Assembly (NCBI RefSeq): GCF_029227915.1 | Contig: NC_079877.1 | Span: forward strand, 35,429,851-35,493,850 | From: Hydractinia symbiolongicarpus | Taxonomy: Eukaryota > Cnidaria > Hydrozoa > Anthoathecata > Hydractiniidae | DNA: 64,000 nt | Reading direction: 5' to 3' | In this document: piece by piece, positions 10,901-25,215 of the stretch | Numbering within the stretch: the first letter of the stretch is position 1 | How the letters are laid out: each line of letters begins with the position of its first letter | Position numbers and translations under genes: made by a program | The notes under the pieces: model-generated | Database searches by the model: none | What the model was told of the DNA's origin: nothing | The model's input: the letters and a program-made list of their open reading frames with translations, nothing else

Positions 10901-13900
10901 AAAAAAAAATTTAAAAAATCGTTTGGGAAATGAGTTTACTCCCTGGGTACTTTCTTTGTATACATTCGACTATACGGACCAAGCCCCGGATTTACGGGAA
11001 ATCGCGGGATTTCGTTTGCCGGCGATTAAACCTCTTTCATTACGCGTCTCATCAAAAATGAAAACATTTCTGAAAACTACAAATCTCATGCGTTTTAGTG
11101 GTGAAAAAATAATTTTAAAAACCGTTCGGGAAATGAGTTTACTCCCTGGGTACTTTCTTTGTACACTTTTGACTATACGGGCCGAGTCCGGGATTTACGG
11201 GAAATCGCGGATTTTCGTTTGCCGGCGATTAAACTTCTTTTATTCAGCGTCCTATCAAATATGAAAATATTTTTGAAAACTACAAGTCTCATGCGTTTAG
11301 TGGTAAAAAAATAATATAAAAAATCCTTCGGGAAATGAGTTTACTCCCTGGCTACTTTTTTTGTATACTTTTGCCTATACGGGCCGAGTCCAGGATTTAC
11401 GGGAAATCGCGGATTTTCGTTTGCCGCCGATTAAACTTCTTTTATTCAGAGTCCCATCAAATATGAAAACATTTTTGAAAACTACAAGTCTCCTGCGTTT
11501 TAGTGGTGAAAAGATAATTTAAAAAATCGTTTTAGAAATGAGTTTACTGCCTGGGTACTTTCTTTGTATACATTCGACTATACGGGCCGAGTCCGGGATT
11601 TACGGGAAATCGCAGGTTTTCGTTTGCCGGCGATTAAACCACTTTCATTACACTTCTCATCAAAAATGAAAACATTTCTGAAATCTACAAGTCTCATGCA
11701 TTTTAGTGGTGAAAAAATAATTTAAAATATCGTTCGGGAATTGAGTTTACTCCCTGGGTACTTTCGTTGTATACCTTTCACTATACGGGCCGAGTCCGGG
11801 GTTTACGGGAAATGGCGGGTTTTCGTTTGCCGGCGATTAAACTTCTTTTATTCAGCGTTTCATCAAAAATGAAAACATTTTTAAAACTACAAGTCTCATG
11901 CGTTGTAGTGGTGAAAAAATAATTTAAAAAATCGTTCGGAAAATGAGTTTACTCCCTGGGTACTTTCTTTGTATACTTTTGACTATACGGGCCGAGTCCG
12001 GGGTTTACGGGAAATGGCGGGTTTTCGTTTGCCGGCGATTAAACTTCTTTTATTCAGCGTCTCATCAAAAATGAAAACATTTTTAAAAACTATAAGTCTC
12101 ATGGGCTTTAGTGGTGAAATAATAATTTAAAAAATCGTTCGGGAAATGAGTTTACACCCCGGGTACTTTCTTTGTATACTTTTGACTATACGGTCCTAGT
12201 CCGGGATTTGCGGGAAATCGCAGGTTTTCGTTTGCCGGCGATTAAACTTCTTTTATTCAGCGTTTCATCAAAAATGAAAACATTTTTGAAAACTACAAGT
12301 CTCATGAGTTTTAGTGGTGAAAAAATATTTTAAAAAATCGTTCGGAAAATGAGTTTACTCCCTGGGTACTTTCTTTGTATACTTTTGACTATACGGGCTG
12401 AGTCCGGAATTTACGGGAAGTCTCGGGTTTTCGTTTGCCGGCGTTTAAACTTCTTTTATTCAGCGTCTCATCAAAAATGAAAACATTTTTAAAAACTACA
12501 AGTCTCATGGGCTTTAGTGGTGAAATAATAATTTAAAAAAACGTTCGGGAAATGAGTATACACCCTGGGTACTTTCTTTGTATACTTTTGACTATACGGG
12601 CCGTGTCCGGTATTTACGGGAAATCGCAGGTTTTCGTTTGCCGGCGATTAAACCACTTTCATTAAGCGTCTCATCAAAAATGAAAACATTTCTGAAAACT
12701 ACAAGTCGCATGCGTTTTAGTGGTGAAAAAATAATTTAAAAATTCGTTCGGGAAATGAGTTTACTCACTGGGTACTTTCCTTGTATACTTTTGACTATAC
12801 TGGCCGAGTCCGGGATTTACGGGAAATCGCGGGTTTTCGTTTGCCGGCTATTAAACTTCTTTTATTCAGCGTCTCATCAAAAATGAAAACATTTTAGAAA
12901 ACTACAAGTCTCATGCGTTGTAGTGGTGAAAAAATAATTTAAAAAATCGTTCGGAAAATGAGTTTACTCCCTGGTTACTTTCTTTGTATACATTCGACTA
13001 CACGGGCCAAGCCCCGGATTTTCGGGAAATCGCGGGATTTCGTTTGCTGGCGATTAAACCTCCTTCATTAAGGGTCTCATCAAAAATAAAAACATTTTTA
13101 AAAGCTACAAGTCTCATGCGTTTTAGTGGTGAAAAAATAATTTAAAAAATCGTTCGGGAAATGAGTTTACTCCCTGGGTACTTTTTTGTATACTTTTGCC
13201 TATACGGGCCGAGTCCAGGATTTACGGGAAATCGCGGATTTTCGTTTGCCGGCCATTAAACTTCTTTTATTTAGCGTCCCATCAAATATGAAAACATTTT
13301 TAAAAACTACAAGTCTTATGCGTTTAATGGTAAAAAAATAATATAAAAAATCGTTCGGGAAATGAGTTTACTCCCTGGGTACTTTCTTTGTATACTTTTG
13401 ACTATACGGGCCGAGTCCGGGGTTTACGGGAAATGGCGGGTTTTCCTTTGCCGGCGATTAAACTTCTTTTATTCAGCGTCTCATCAAAAATGAAAACATT
13501 TTTGAAAACTACAAGTCTCATGCGTTGTAGTGGTCGGGAAATGAGTTTACTGCCTGGGTACTTTCTTTGTACACATTCGACTATACGGGCCAAGCCCGGG
13601 ATTTACGGGAAATCAGGGGATTTCGTTTGCCGGCGATTAAACCTCTTTCATTAAGCGTCTCATCAAAAATGAAAACATTTTTGAAAACTACAAGTCTCAT
13701 GCGTTGTAGTGGTGAAAAAATAATTTAAAAAATCGTTCGGAAAATGAGTTTACTCCCTGGGTGTTTTCTTTGTATACTTTTGACTATTTGGGCCGAGTCC
13801 GGCCTTTACGGGTAATGGCGGGTTTTCGTTTGACGGCGATTAAACCACTTTCATTAAGCGTCCCATCAAATATGAAAATATTTTTGAAAACTACAAGTCT

Positions 13901-16900
13901 CATGCGTTTAGTGGTGAAAAGATAATTTAAAAAATCGTTTTGGAAATGAGTTTACTCACAGGGTACTTTCTTTGTATACATTCGACTATACGGGCCAAGC
14001 CTGGGATTTACGGGAAATCGCGGATTTTCGTTTGCCGGCGATTAAACCACTTTCATTAAGCGTCTCATCAAAAATGAAAACATTTTCTAAAACTACAAGT
14101 CTCATTCGTTTTAGTGGTGAAAAAAAAATTTAAAAAATCGTTCGGAAAATGAGTTTACTCCCTGGGTACTTTCTTTGTATACATTCGACTATACGGACCA
14201 AGCCCCGGATTTACGGGAAATCGCGGGATTTCATTTGCCTGCGATTAAACCTCTTTCATTACGCGTCTCATCAAAAATGAAAACATTTCTGAAAACTACA
14301 AATCTCATGCGTTTTAGTGGTGAAAAAATAATTTAAAAAATTGTTCGGGAAATGAGTTTACTCCCTGGGTACTTTCTTTGTACACTTTTGACTATACGGG
14401 CGGAGTCCGGGATTTACGGGAAATCGCGGATTTTCGTTTGCCGGCGATTAAACTTCTTTTATTCAGCGTCCCATCAAATATGAAAATATTTTTGAAAACT
14501 ACAAGTCTTATGCGTTTTAGTGGTGAAAAAATAATTTAAAAAATCGTTCTGGAAATGAGTTTACTCACAGGATACTTTCTTTGTATACATTCGACTATAC
14601 GGGCCAAGCCCGGGATTTACGGGAAATCGCGAGTTTTCGTTTGCCGGCGATTAAACCTCTTTCATTAAGCGTCTCCTCAAAAATGAAAACATTTTTTAAA
14701 ACTACAAGTCTCATTCGTTTTAGTGGTGAAAAAAAAAATTAAAAAATCGTTTGGGAAATGAGTTTACTCCCTGGGTACTTTCTTTGTATACATTCGACTA
14801 TACGGACCAAGCCCGGGATTTACGGGAAATCGCGGGATTTCGTTTGCCGGCAATTAAACCTCTTTCATTACGCGTCTAATCAAAAATGAAAACATTTCTG
14901 AAAACTACAAATCTCATGCGTTTTAGTGGTGAAAAAATAATTTAAAAAACCGTTCGGGAAATGAGTTTACTCCCTAGGTACTTTCTTTGTACACTTTTGA
15001 CTATACGGGCCGAGTCCGGGATTTACGGGAAATCGCGGATTTTCGTTTGCCGGCGATTAAACTTCTTTTATTCAGCGTCCCATCAAATATGAAAATATTT
15101 TTGAAAACTACAAGTCTCATGCGTTTAGTGGTAAAAAAATAATATAAAAAATCGTTCGGGAAATGAGTTTACTCCCTGGGTACTTTCTTTGTATACTTTT
15201 GACTATACGGGCCGAGTCCGGGGTTTACGGGAAATGGCGGGTTTTCCTTTGCCGGCGATTAAACTTCTTTTATTCAGCGTCTCATCAAAAATGAAAACAT
15301 TTTTGAAAACTACAAGTCTCATGCGTTTTAGTGGTGAAAAGATAATTTAAAAAATCGTTTTGGAAATGCGTTTACTCACAGGGTACTTTCTTTGTATACA
15401 TTCGACTATACGGGCCAAGCCTGGGATTTACGGGAAATCGCGGGTTTTAGTTTGCCGGCGATTAAACTACTTTCATTAAGCGTCTCATCAAAATGGAAAA
15501 CATTTCTGAAAACTACAAGTCTCCTGCGTTTTAGTGGTGAAAAAATAATTTAAAAATTCGTTCGGGAAATGAGTTTACTCACTGGGTACTTTCCTTGTAT
15601 ACTTTTGACTATACGGGCCGAGTCTGGGATTTACGGGAAATCGCAGGTTTTTGTTTGCCGGCGATTAAACTTTTTTTATTCAGCGTCTCTTCAAAAATGA
15701 AAACATTTTTAAAAACTACAAGTCTCATAGGCTTTAGTGGTGAAAAGATTATTTAAAAAATCGTTTTGGAAATGAGTTTACTCACAGGGTACTTTCTTTG
15801 TATACTTTTGACTATACGGGCCGAGTCCGGGATTTACGGGAAATCGCAGGTTTTTGTTTGCCGGCGATTAAACCACTTTCATTACACGTCTCATCAAAAA
15901 TGAAAACATTTCTGAAAACTACAAGTCTCATGCATTTTAGTGGTGAAAAAATAATTTAAAATATCGTTCGGGAATTGAGTTTACTCACAGGGTACTTTCT
16001 TTGTATACATTCGACTATACGGGCCAAGCCCGGGATTTACGGGAAATCGCGGGTTTTCGTTTGCCGGCGATTAAACCTCTTTCATTAAGCGTCTCATCAA
16101 AAATGAAAACGTTTTTGAAAACTACAAGTCTCATGCGTTTTAGTGGTGAAAAAAAAAATTAAAAAATCGTTCGGGAAATGAGTTTACTCCCTGGGTACTT
16201 TCTTTGTATACTTTTGACTATACGGGCCGAGTCCGGGGTTTACGGGAAATGGCGGGTTTTCCTTTGCCGGCGATTAAACTTCTTTTATTCAGCGTCTCAT
16301 CAAAAATGAAAACATTTTTGAAAACTACAAGTCTCATGCGTTTTAGTGGTGAAAAGATAATTTAAAAAATCGTTTTGGAAATGGGTTTACTCACAGGGTA
16401 CTTTCTTTGTATACATTCGACTATACGGGCCAAGCCTGGGATTTACGGGAAATCGCGGGTTTTCGTTTGCCGACGATTAAACCACTTTCATTAAGCGTCT
16501 CATCAAAATGGAAAACATTTCTGAAAACTACAAGTCTCCTGCGTTTTAGTGGTGAAAAAATAATTTAAAAATTCGTTCGGAAATGAGTTTACTCACTGGG
16601 TACTTTCCTTGTATACTTTTGACTATACGGGCCGAGTCTGGGTTTTACGGGAAATCGCAGGTTTTCGTTTGCCGGCGATTAAACTTTTTTTATTCAGCGT
16701 CTCTTCAAAAATGAAAACATTTTTAAAAACTACAAGTCTCATAGGCTTTAGTGGTGAAAAGATTATTTAAAAAATCGTTTTGGAAATAAGTTTACTCACA
16801 GGGTACTTTCTTTGTATACTTTTGACTATACGGGCCGAGTCCGGGATTTACGGGAAATCGCAGGTTTTTGTTTGCCGGCGATTAAACCACTTTCTTTACA

Positions 16901-16999
16901 CGTCTCATCAAAAATGAAAACATTTCTAAAAACTACAAGTCTCATGCATTTTAGTGGTGAAAAAATAATTTAAAATATCGTTCGGGAATTGAGTTTACT

Positions 17000-18600
17000 C
17001 ACAGGGTACTTTCTTTGTATACATTCGACTATACGGGCGAAGCCCGGGATTTACGGGAAATCGCGGGTTTTCGTTTGCCGGCGATTAAACCTCTTTCATT
17101 AAGCGTCTCATCAAAAATGAAAACGTTTTTGAAAACTACAAGTCTCATGCGTTTTAGTGGTGAAAAAAAAAAATTAAAAAATCGTTCGGGAAATGAGTTT
17201 ACTCCCTGGGTACTTTCTTTTTATACATTCGACTATACGGGCAAAGCCCGGGATTTACGGGAAATCGCGGGATTTCGTTTGCCGGCGATTAAACCTCTTT
17301 CATTAAGCGTCTAATCAAAAATGAAAACATTTTTAAAAACTACAAGTCTCATGCGTTTTAGTGGTGAAAAAAAAATTTAAAAAATCGTTCGGGAAATGAG
17401 TTTACTCCCTGGTTACTTTCTTTGTATACATTCGACTATACGGACCAAGCCCCGGATTTACGGGAAATCGCGGGATTTCGTTTGCCGGCGATTAAACCTC
17501 TTTCATTACGCGTCTCATCAAAAATGAAAACATTTTTGAAAACTACAAGTCTCATGCGTTTTAGTGGTGAAAAAATAATTTAAAAAATCGTTCGGGAAAT
17601 GAGTTTACTCCCTGGGTACTTTCTTTGTACACTTTTGACTATACGGGTTGAGTCCGGGATTTACTGGAAATCGCGGATTTTCGTTTGCTGGCGATTAAAC
17701 TTCTTTTATTCAGCGTACCATCAAAAATGAAAATATTTTTGAAAACTACAAGTCTCATGCGTTTAGTGGTAAAAAAATAATATAAAAAATCCTTCGGGAA
17801 ATGAGTTTACTCCCTGGGTACTTTCTTTGTATACTTTTGCCAATACGGGCCGAGTCCAGGATTTACGGGAAATCGCGGATTTTCGTTTGCCGGCGATTAA
17901 ACTTCTTTTATTCTGCGTCTCATCAAATATGAAAACATTTTTGAAAAGTACAAGTCTTATGCGTTTTAGTGGTGAAAAGATAATTTAAAAAATCGTTTTG
18001 GAAATGAGTTTACTCACAGGGTACTTTCTTTGTATACATTCGACTATACGGGCCAAGCCTGGGATTTACGGGAAATCGCGGGTTTTCGTTTGCCGGCGAT
18101 TAAACCACTTTCATTAAGCGTCACATCAAAATGGAAAACATTTCTGAAAACTACAAGTCTCCTGCGTTTTAGTGGTGAAAAAATAATTTAAAAAATCGTT
18201 CGGGAAATGAGTTTACTCACTGGGTACTTTCCTTGTATACTTTTGACTATACGGGCCGAGTCTGTGATTTACGGGAAATCGCGGGTTTTCGTTTGCCGGC
18301 GATTAAACTTTTTTAATTCAGCGTCTCATCAAAAATGAAAACATTTTTAAAACCTACAAGTCTCATAGGCTTTTGTGGTGAAAAGATTATTAAAAATCGT
18401 TTTGGAAATGAGTTTACTCACAGGGTACTTTCTTTGTATACTTTTGACTATACGGGCCGAGCCCGGGATTTACGGGAAATCGCAGGTTTTCGTTTGCCGG
18501 CGATTAAACCACTTTTATTACACGTCTCATCAAAAATGAAAACATTTCTGAAAACTACAAGTCTCATGCATTTTAGTGGTGAAAAAATAATTTAAAATAT
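17000..18600. repeat. Segmental duplication of satellite, copy 1 (partner about 20.25-22.05 kb)
   Basis: Rare variants shared with the partner are 'gggcaaagcc' (17241 and 20485), 'ttactggaaatcgcgg' (17661 and 20904), 'gccaatacggg' (17841 and 21084), 'tcacatcaaaatgg' and the 'ttaaaacctac...ggcttttgtgg' monomer (18335 and 21780). The offset is 3243-3244 bp in the first part and 3445 bp after about 18.0/21.4 kb, so the second copy holds exactly one extra monomer. Confidence 0.82.
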
Positions 18601-20249
18601 CGTTTGGGAAATGAGTTTACTCACAGGGTACTTTCTTTGTATACTTTTGACTATACGGGCCGAGTCCGGGATTTACGGGAAATCGCAGGTTTTTGTTTGC
18701 CGGCGATTAAACCACCTTCATTACACGTCTCATCAAAAATGAAAACATTTCTGAAAACTACAAGTCTCATGCATTTTAGTGGTGAAAAAATAATTTAAAA
18801 TATCGTTCGGGAATTGAGTTTACTAACAGGGTACTTTCTTTGTATACATTCGACTATACGGGCCAAGGCCAGGATTTACGGGAAATCGCGGGTTTTCGTT
18901 TGCCGGCGATTAAACCTCTTTCATTAAGCGTCTCATCAAAAATGAAAACGTTTTTGAAAACTACAAGTCTCATGCGTTTTAGTGGTGAAAAAATATTTTA
19001 AAAATCGTTCGGGAAATGAGTTTACTCCCTGGGTACATTCTTTGTTTACTTTTGACTATACGGGCCGAGTCCGGCATTTACGGGAAATCGCAGGTTTTCG
19101 TTTGCCGGCGATTAAACTTTTTTTATTCAGCGTCTCTTCAAAAATGAAAACATTTTTAAAAACTACAAGTCTCATAGGCTTTAGTGGTGAAAAGATTATT
19201 TAAAAAATCGTTTTGGAAATGAGTTTACTCACAGGGTACTTTCTTTGTATACTTTTGACTATACGGGCCGAGTCCGGGATTTACGAGAAATCGCAGGTTT
19301 TTGTTTGCCGGCGATTAAACCACCTTCATTACACGTCTCATCAAAAATGAAAACATTTCTGAAAACTACAAGTCTCATGCATTTTAGTGGTGAAAAAATA
19401 ATTTAAAATATCGTTCGGGAATTGAGTTTACTCACAGGGTACTTTCTTTGTATACATTCGACTATACGGGCCAAGCCCGGGATTTACGGGAAATCGCGGG
19501 TTTTCGTTTGCCGGCGATTAAACCTCTTTCATTAAGCGTCTCATCAAAAATGAAAACGTTTTTGAAAACTACAAGTCTCATGCGTTTTAGTGGTGAAAAA
19601 AAAAATTAAAAAATCGTTCGTGAAATGAGTTTACTCCCTGGGTACTTTCTTTGTATACTTTTGACTATACGGGCCGAGTCCGGGGTTTACGGGAAATCGC
19701 AGGTTTTTGTTTGCCGGCGATTAAACCACTTTCATTACACGTCTCATCAAAAATGAAAACATTTCTAAAAACTACAAGTCTCATGCATTTTAGTGGTGAA
19801 AAAATAATTTAAAATATCGTTCGGGAATTGAGTTTACTCACAGGGTACTTTCTTTGTATACATTCGACTATACGGGCCAAGCCCGGGATTTACGGGAAAT
19901 CGCGGGTTTTCGTTTGCCGGCGATTAAACTTTTTTTATTCAGCGTCTCTTCAAAAATGAAAACATTTTTAAAAACTACAAGTCTCATAGGCTTTAGTGGT
20001 GAAAAGATTATTTAAAAAATCGTTTTGGAAATGAGTTTACCCACAGGGTACTTTCTTTGTATACTTTTGACTATACGGGCCGAGTCCGGGATTTACGGGA
20101 AATCGCAGGTTTTTGTTTGCCGGCGATTAAACCACTTTCATTACACGTCTCATCAAAAATGAAAACATTTCTAAAAACTACAAGTCTCATGCATTTTAGT
20201 GGTGAAAAAATAATTTAAAATATCGTTCGGGAATTGAGTTTACTCACAG

Positions 20250-22050
20250 GGTACTTTCTTTGTATACATTCGACTATACGGGCCAAGCCCGGGATTTACG
20301 GGAAATCGCGGGTTTTCGTTTGCCGGCGATTAAACCTCTTTCATTAAGCGTCTCATCAAAAATGAAAACGTTTTTGAAAACTACAAGTCTCATGCGTTTT
20401 AGTGGTGAAAAAAAATATTAAAAAATCGTTCGGGAAATGAGTTTACTCCCTGGGTACTTTCTTTGTATACATTCGACTATACGGGCAAAGCCGGGATTTA
20501 CGGGAAATCGCGGGATTTGGTTTGCCGGCGATTAAACCTCTTTCATTAAGCGTCTCATCAAAAATGAAAACATTTTTAAAAACTACAAGCCTCATGCGTT
20601 TTAGTGGTGAAAAAAAAATTTAAAAAATCGTTCGGGAAATGAGTTTACTCCCTGGTTACTTTTTTTGTATACATTCGACTATACGGACCAAGCCCCGGAT
20701 TTACGGGAAATCGCGGGATTTCGTTTGCCGGCGATTAAACCTCTTTCATTACGCGTCTCATCAAAAATGAAAACATTTTTGAAAACTACAAGTCTCATGC
20801 GTTTTAGTGGTGAAAAAATAATTTAAAAAATCGTTCGGGAAATGAGTTTATTCCCTGGGTACTTTCTTTGTACACTTTTGACTATACGGGCCGAGTCCGG
20901 GATTTACTGGAAATCGCGGATTTTCGTTTGCCGGCGATTAAACTTCTTTTATTCAGCGTACCATCAAAAATGAAAATATTTTTAAAAACTACAAGTCTCA
21001 TGCGTTTAGTAGTAAAAAAATAATATAAAAAATCCTTCGGGAAATGAGTTTACTCCCTGGGTACTTTCTTTGTATACTTTTGCCAATACGGGCCAAGTCC
21101 AGGATTTACGGGAAATCGCGGATTTTCGTTTGCCGGCGATTAAACTTCTTTTATTCTGCGTCTCATCAAATATGAAAACATTTTTGAAAACAACAAGTCT
21201 TATGCGTTTAGTGGTAAAAAAAATATATAAAAAATCGTTCGGGAAATGAGTTTACTCCCTGGGTACTTTCTTTGTATACTTTTGACTATACGGGTCGAGT
21301 CCGGGGTTTACGAGAAATGGCGGGTTTTCCTTTGCCGGCGATTAAACTTCTTTTATTCAGCGTCTCATCAAAAATGAAAACATCTTTGAAAACTACAAGT
21401 CTCATGCGTTTTAGTGGTGAAAAGATAATTTAAAAAATAGTTTTGGAAATGAGTTTACTCACAGGGTACTTTCTTTGTATACATTCGACTATACGGGCCA
21501 AGCCTGGGATTTACGGGAAATCGCGGGTTTTCGTTTGCCGGCGATTAAACCACTTTCCTTAAGCGTCACATCAAAATGGAAAACATTTCTGAAAACTACA
21601 AGTCTCCTGCGTTTTAGTGGTGAAAAAATAATTTAAAAAATCGTTCGGGAAATGAGTTTACTCACTGGGTACTTTCCTTGTATACTTTTGACTATACGGG
21701 CCGAGTCTGTGATTTACGGGAAATCGCGGGTTTTCGTTTGCCGGCGATTAAACTTTTTTAATTCAGCGTCTCATCAAAAATGAAAACATTTTTAAAACCT
21801 ACAAGTCTCATAGGCTTTTGTGGTGAAAAGATTATTAAAAATCGTTTTGGAAATGAGTTTACTCACAGGGTACTTTCTTTGTATACTTTTGACTATACGG
21901 GCCGAGTCCGGGATTTACGGGAAATCGCAGGTTTTCGTTTGCCGGCGATTAAACCACTTTTATTACACGTCTCATCAAAAATGAAAACATTTCTGAAAAC
22001 TACAAGTCTCATGCATTTTAGTGGTGAAAAAATAATTTAAAATATCGTTT
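20250..22050. repeat. Segmental duplication of satellite, copy 2 (partner about 17.0-18.6 kb)
   Basis: Partner of the block 16-17 monomers upstream. The additional monomer lies at about 21.2-21.43 kb ('gtttagtggtaaaaaaaata', then a 'ggggtttacgagaaatgg' monomer) and is missing at the equivalent position near 17.95 kb. Confidence 0.8.
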
Positions 22051-23069
22051 GGGAAATGAGTTTACTCACAGGGTACTTTCTTTGTATACATTCGACTATA
22101 CGGGCCAAGCCCGGGATTTACGGGCAACCGCGGGTTTTCGTTTGCCGGCGATTAAACCTCTTTCATTAAGCGTCTCATCAAAAATGAAAACGTTTTTGAA
22201 AACTACAAGTCTCATGCATTTTAGTGGTGAAAAAATAATTTAAAATATCGTTCGGGAATTGAGTTTACTCACAGGGTACTTTCTTTGTATACATCGACTA
22301 TACGGGCCAAGCCCAGGATTTACGGGAAATCGCGGGTTTTCGTTTGCCGGCGATTAAACCTCTTTCATTAAGCGTCTCATCAAAAATGAAAACGTTTTTG
22401 AAACTACAAGTCTCATGCGTTTTAGTGGTGAAAAAATATTTTTAAAATCGTTCGGGAAATGAGTTTACTCCCTGGGTACATTCTTTGTATACTTTTGACT
22501 ATACGGGCCGAGTCCGGGATTTACGGGAAGTCGCGGGTTTTCGTTTGCCGGCGTTTAAACTTCTTTTATTCAGCGTCTCATCAAAAATGAAAACATTTTT
22601 GAAAACTACAAGTCTCATGGGCTTTAGTGGTGAAATAATAATTTAAAAAATCGTTCGGGAAATGAGTATACACCCTGGGTACTTTCTTTGTATACTTTTG
22701 ACTATACGGGCCGAGTCCAGGATTTACGGGAAATCGCAGGTTTTCGTTTGCCGGCAAATAAACCACTTTCATTAAGCGTCTCATCAAAAATGAAAACATT
22801 TCTGAAAACTACAAGTCTCATGCGTTTTAGTGGTGAAAAGATAATTTAAAAAATCGTTCGGGAAATGAGTTTACTCCCTGGGTACTTTCTTTGTATACTT
22901 TTGACTATACGGGCCGAGTCCGGGATTTACGGGAAATCGCAGGTTTTCCTTTGCCGGCGATTAAACTTCTTTTATTCAGCGTCTCATCAAAAATGAAAAC
23001 ATTTTTGAAAACTACAAGTCTCATGCGTTGTAGTGGTGAAAAAAATAATTTAAAAAATCGTTCGGAAAA

Positions 23070-25215
23070 TGAGTTTACTCCCTGGGTACTTTCTTTGTAT
23101 ACTTTTGACTATATGGGCCAAGCCCGGGATTTACTGGAAATCGCGGGTTTTCGTTTGCAGGCGATTAAACCTCTTTCATTAAGCGTCTCATCAAAAATGA
23201 AAACATTTTTGAAAACTACAAGTCTCATGCGTTTTAGTGGTGAAAATATAATTTAAAAAATCGTTCGGGAAATGAGTTTACTCCCTGGGTACTTTCTTTG
23301 TACACTTTTGACTATACGGGCCGAGTCCGGGATTTACGGGAAATCGCGGATTTTCCTTTGCCGGCGATTAAACTTCTTTTATTCAGCGTCCCATCAAATA
23401 TGAAAATATTTTTGAAAACTACAAGTCTCATGCGTTTAGTGGTAAAAAAATAATATAAAAAATCCTTCGGGAAATGAGTTTACTCCCGGGGTACTTTCTT
23501 TGTATACTTTTGACTATACAGGCCGAGTCCGGGGTTTACGGGAAATGGCGGGTTTTCGTTTGGCGGCGATTAAACTTCCTTTATTCAGCGTCTCATCAAA
23601 AATGGAAACATTTTTGAAAACTACAAGTCTCATGGGTTTTAGTGTTGAAAAAATAATTTAAAAAATCGTTCTGGAAATGAGTTTACTCACAGGGTACTTT
23701 CTTTGTATACTTTTGACTATACGGGCCGAGTCCGGGATTTACGGGAAATCGCAGGTTTTCGTTTGCCGGCGATTAAACCACTTTTATTACACGTCTCATC
23801 AAAAATGAAAACATTTTTGAAAACTACCAGTCTCATGCGTTGTAGTGGTGAAAAAATAATTTAAAAAATCGTTCGGAAAATGAGTTTACTCCCTGGGTAC
23901 TTTCTTTGTATACTTTTGACTATATGGGCCAAGCCCGGGATTTACTGGAAATCGCGGGTTTTCGTTTGCAGGCGATTAAACCTCTTTCATTAAGCGTCTC
24001 ATCAAAAATGAAAACATTTTTGAAAACTACAAGTCTCATGCGTTTTAGTGGTGAAAATATAATTTAAAAAATCGTTCGGGAAATGAGTTTACTCCCTGGG
24101 TACTTTCTTTGTACACTTTTGACTATACGGGCCGAGTCCGGGATTTACGGGAAATCGCGGATTTTCGTTTGCCGGCGATTAAACTTCTTTTATTCAGCGT
24201 CCCATCAAATATGAAAATATTTTTGAAAACTACAAGTCTCATGCGTTTAGTGGTAAAAAAATAATATAAAAAATCCTTCGGGAAATGAGTTTACTCCCGG
24301 GGTACTTTCTTTGTATACTTTTGACTATACAGGCCGAGTCCGGGGTTTACGGGAAATGGCGGGTTTTCGTTTGCCGGCGATTAAACTTCTTTTATTCAGC
24401 GTCTCATCAAAAATGAAAACATTTTTGAAAACTACAAGTCTCATGGGTTTTGGTGTTGAAAAAATAATTTAAAAAATCGTTCTGGAAATGAGTTTACTCA
24501 CAGGGTACTTTCTTTGTATACTTTTGACTATACGGGCCGAGTCCGGGATTTACGGGAAATCGCAGGTTTTCGTTTGCCGGCGATTAAACCACTTTTATTA
24601 CACGTCTCATCAAAAATGAAAACATTTTTAAAAACTACAAGTCTCATGCGTTGTAGTGGTGAAAAAATAATTTAAAAAATCGTTCGGAAAATGAGTTTAC
24701 TCCCTGGGTACTTTCTTTGTATACTTTTGACTATATGGGCCAAGCCCGGGATTTACTGGAAATCGCGGGTTTTCGTTTGCAGGCGATTAAACCTCTTTCA
24801 TTAAGCGTCTCATCAAAAATGAAAACATTTTTGAAAACTACAAGTCTCATGCGTTTTAGTGGTGAAAATATAATTTAAAAAATCGTTCGGGAAATGAGTT
24901 TACTCCCTGGGTACTTTCTTTGTACACTTTTGACTATACGGGCCGAGTCCGGGATTTACGGGAAATCGCGGATTTTCGTTTGCCGGCGATTAAACTTCTT
25001 TTATTCAGCGTCCCATCAAATATGAAAATATTTTTGAAAACTACAAGTCTCATGCGTTTTGTGGTAAAAAAATAATATAAAAAATCCTTCGGGAAATGAG
25101 TTTACTCCCGGGGTACTTTCTTTGTATACTTTTGACTATACAGGCCGAGTCCGGGGTTTACGGGAAATGGCGGGTTTTCGTTTGCCGGCGATTAAACTTC
25201 TTTTATTCAGCGTCT
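23070..25215. repeat. Tetramer HOR (811 bp) tract, first
   Basis: Units begin at 23070, 23881 and 24692, exactly 811 bp apart, each at a 'ttcggaaaa|tgag' junction. They repeat the same four monomer types in order, and the third is cut short. The tract ends near 25.21 kb, where a core monomer switches to the 'tcaataatgaaaacg' type within the shared 'cgtctcatca' block. Confidence 0.88.

Larger units (their letters stand above)
4755..13900. repeat. 203-bp satellite array, left segment after the insertion
   Basis: The array resumes in mid-monomer at 'cctgggtac' (4755), and the next equivalent point is 203 bp on, at 4958. About 45 monomers follow, of mixed type and with many private variants, for example 'gggaaaggggttt' (4941, 6742, 7325), 'aaatcaggggatttcg' and 'tacttttttgt'. 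Around 12.05-12.7 kb are the first monomers with 'atgggctttagtgg' and 'gagtatacaccc', types that become frequent only in the core beyond 22.4 kb. There are no genes. Short frames on both strands, many starting from 'gtatac' or the 'aatgag' segment, are satellite shadows. Confidence 0.95.
13900..22400. repeat. 203-bp satellite array, heterogeneous segment with segmental duplications
   Basis: About 42 monomers without genes. Characteristic types are 'ataggctttagtgg' with 'gaaaagattattt' (about 15.73, 16.74, 19.17 and 19.98 kb), 'tcaaaatggaaaac' (about 15.49, 16.50, 18.12 and 21.56 kb) and 'gcattttagtgg' with 'taaaatatcg'. These recur in the right flank beyond 61 kb but are rare or absent in the core. 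Local unequal duplications are visible, including a stretch near 15.2-15.8 kb repeated at about 16.2-16.8 kb. Confidence 0.95.
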
